Shown piece by piece: positions 41,904-43,339 of a DNA stretch of 43,339 bases (positions are counted from its first letter, which is position 1; the number at the start of each line of letters is the position of its first letter). The notes under the pieces are model-generated. The model was not told where the DNA came from. It was given only the letters and a program-made list of their open reading frames with translations, and searched no databases. The DNA comes from Nonomuraea sp. MG754425 (GTDB lineage: Bacteria; Actinomycetota; Actinomycetes; Streptosporangiales; Streptosporangiaceae): assembly GCF_021699195.1 (NCBI RefSeq), contig NZ_SSXE01000071.1, positions 1 to 43,339 on the forward strand, read 5' to 3'. A program made the translations under genes and the position numbers.

Positions 41904-43339
41904 GTGCCATCCCCCGCCCGGCGCCGAGGAATCGGCGGACTCGTCACCGTCATCACCGCGACCCTGTTGCTGACCACGTCCGCCTCGGCCGCGCAGGCGG
42001 AGGCGGTGCCGCTGATCGAGCTGGGCTCCGACGCGTACGCCAACGCGACGAGCCAGCACGGCACCCAGGCCGGCCCCGACACCTTCCACTGGGACTCGAC
42101 GATCGTGGCCGCGCAGCAGGCCGGCCGCTTCCATGACGGAGGGGCCTCCGGCATCGCGTTCGCGACGTCCGCCGACAACGGCGCCACCTGGGCGAAGGGC
42201 ACGCTGCCCGGTCTCACCACGTTCGGCGGCGGGCCGTACGCGCGGGTCAGCGACCCGTCGGTGGCCTTCGACGCCGAGCACGGCGTGTGGCTGATCACCT
42301 CGCTCGCGCTCGCCGGCCCGGACGGGACGACCGGGGCGGCCGTGGTGACCAGCCGCTCCGCCGACGGCGGCCGGACCTGGAGTACCCCCGTCACCGCCGC
42401 GGCCGGCGGCGACCTGGACAAGAGCTGGGTCGTCTGCGACAACGGCGCGGACAGCCCGTACCGCGGCACGTGTTACGCGGTCTTCGACGATCACGGCGCG
42501 GGCAACACGATCAGGGTGAGCCGCTCGTCCGACGGCGGCCTGACCTGGGTCGTGGCCGGCACCACGGCCACCGGCCTGGGCGGGCAGCCGGTGGTGCGGC
42601 CGAACGGCGCGGTGGTGGTGCCGTACCTGGGCGGCGACGGGCGGATCCGCTCCTTCCGCTCCCGCGACGGCGGCGCGAGCTGGGGCGAGAGCGTGCCGGT
42701 CGCGCAGGTGGAGCGGCACCCGGTCGCGGGCGGGCTGCGGGCCGCGCCGCTGCCGTCGGCGGAGATCGACGCCGGCGGCACCGTGTACGTCGTCTGGCAC
42801 GACTGCCGCTTCCAGGTGGACTGCGCCGGCAACGACATCGTGCTGAGCCGCTCGTCCGACGGCGCCGCGTGGGGCCCCGTCCTGCGGGTGACCGACGGCG
42901 CCGGGGACCACTTCATCCCCGGCCTCGGCGTGGACCGCGAGAGCTCGGGCGACAGGGCCCGGCTGGCGCTGGCCTACTACCGCTACCCGGACGCGGCCTG
43001 CGCGCCCGCCGCCTGCCGTCTCACGATCGCCTACACCTCCTCGGTGAACGGCGGCGCGAGCTGGTCGGCGCCGCTGGAGCTGCATCCGGGCATGGCGCTG
43101 GACTGGCTGGCGAACAGCTCGCAGGGGCGCACGGTGGGCGACTACATCTCCACCTCGGTCGTGCCGGGCGGCGCCGCCTTCCCGGCCTTCGCGGCGGCGG
43201 GGACGCCGGCGGGCGGGGCGTTCGACGTCCGCACCCACACGGTCGCGGGCGGGTTGTCGATCACGGGCGGCGCGCCGCCCACGATCGCCATCGAGGCGGC
43301 CATCGCGACCGGCGAGCCCGCACAGGACCCGCCGACGAC
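41904..43339 (+). CDS. Secreted Asp-box (BNR) repeat protein, sialidase-like, partial
   Basis: The frame is open to the right edge, giving 478 codons of a longer gene. The GTG at 41904 has GGAGG six bases upstream and yields a typical signal peptide: VPSPARRRGIGGLVTVITAT, then a hydrophobic core and an ASA-A cleavage site. The mature region carries six Asp-box motifs (S-x-D-x-G-x-T/S-W type): SADNGATW, SADGGRTW, SSDGGLTW, SRDGGASW, SSDGAAWG and SVNGGASW. These mark a beta-propeller of the sialidase/BNR class. Several paired Cys (VVCDNG, GTCYAV, HDCRFQVDC, DAACAPAACR) suggest disulfides. Whether it is a sialidase is unclear because the catalytic Arg triad and Glu/Tyr were not assigned. An earlier in-frame GTG at 41874 is less likely. 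Confidence 0.85.
   Translation, partial: MPSPARRRGIGGLVTVITATLLLTTSASAAQAEAVPLIELGSDAYANATSQHGTQAGPDTFHWDSTIVAAQQAGRFHDGGASGIAFATSADNGATWAKGTLPGLTTFGGGPYARVSDPSVAFDAEHGVWLITSLALAGPDGTTGAAVVTSRSADGGRTWSTPVTAAAGGDLDKSWVVCDNGADSPYRGTCYAVFDDHGAGNTIRVSRSSDGGLTWVVAGTTATGLGGQPVVRPNGAVVVPYLGGDGRIRSFRSRDGGASWGESVPVAQVERHPVAGGLRAAPLPSAEIDAGGTVYVVWHDCRFQVDCAGNDIVLSRSSDGAAWGPVLRVTDGAGDHFIPGLGVDRESSGDRARLALAYYRYPDAACAPAACRLTIAYTSSVNGGASWSAPLELHPGMALDWLANSSQGRTVGDYISTSVVPGGAAFPAFAAAGTPAGGAFDVRTHTVAGGLSITGGAPPTIAIEAAIATGEPAQDPPT

Overview
The window is high-GC actinomycete chromosome. Genes are densely packed on both strands, GTG and TTG starts are common, and several short overlaps suggest translational coupling. 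A CvnD-type GTPase, a DUF5999-like small protein, a menaquinone (men) pathway block and a gene order shared with Mycobacterium tuberculosis around garA/gcvP point to Actinobacteria. Overall protein style suggests Streptosporangiales (Nonomuraea-like); the genus is an inference. I saw no tRNA, rRNA, transposase, phage gene or CRISPR array, and the region reads as ordinary core and semi-core chromosome.

Layout. 1-3.5 kb: the 5' part of a leftward gene with a Pro/Ala/Val-rich N-terminus, then a HelD-type helicase-like ATPase whose 5' end lacks a usable start in frame. 3.5-7 kb: a ROK repressor with a near-perfect palindromic operator, an Lrp/AsnC regulator, an orphan CvnD GTPase and a degenerate terpene-synthase-fold protein. 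7-13 kb: a giant LuxR (LAL) regulator, a PP2C-like phosphatase, an M24 metallopeptidase and a PAS-RsbU phosphatase. 13-18 kb: a 5'-3' exonuclease, then the menaquinone genes menD and menC (overlapping) divergent from menE. 18-23 kb: a small exported protein, a sigma-70 family factor with its terminator, and several small regulators and hypothetical genes.

23-32.5 kb (all leftward): gcvP behind a tandem glycine riboswitch, a MerR regulator, a DUF151 nuclease, FtsR, a GarA/OdhI-type FHA protein, a nucleotidyltransferase fused to a phosphomannomutase-like domain that has lost its catalytic motifs, and a CDP-alcohol phosphatidyltransferase. This resembles the M. tuberculosis Rv1822-Rv1832 neighbourhood and links glycine cleavage, 2-oxoglutarate flux control, division regulation and envelope lipid/sugar supply. 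32.6-37.5 kb: a GNAT protein, an orphan trpF, a four-helix membrane protein, a NarL-type two-component system and a methyltransferase. 37.7-40.1 kb: a tight three-gene operon of a C26 amidase-like protein without its catalytic cysteine, an HSL-type esterase and a crotonase. 40.7-43.3 kb: a flavohemoglobin and the first 478 codons of a secreted Asp-box (BNR) protein.

I found no convincing wholly new multi-gene system. The best leads are pseudoenzymes in conserved settings (C26-like protein, mutase domain, terpene-synthase-like protein beside orphan CvnD), the helD 5'-end anomaly, and a free-standing copy of a motif I associate with serine-protease pro-regions.
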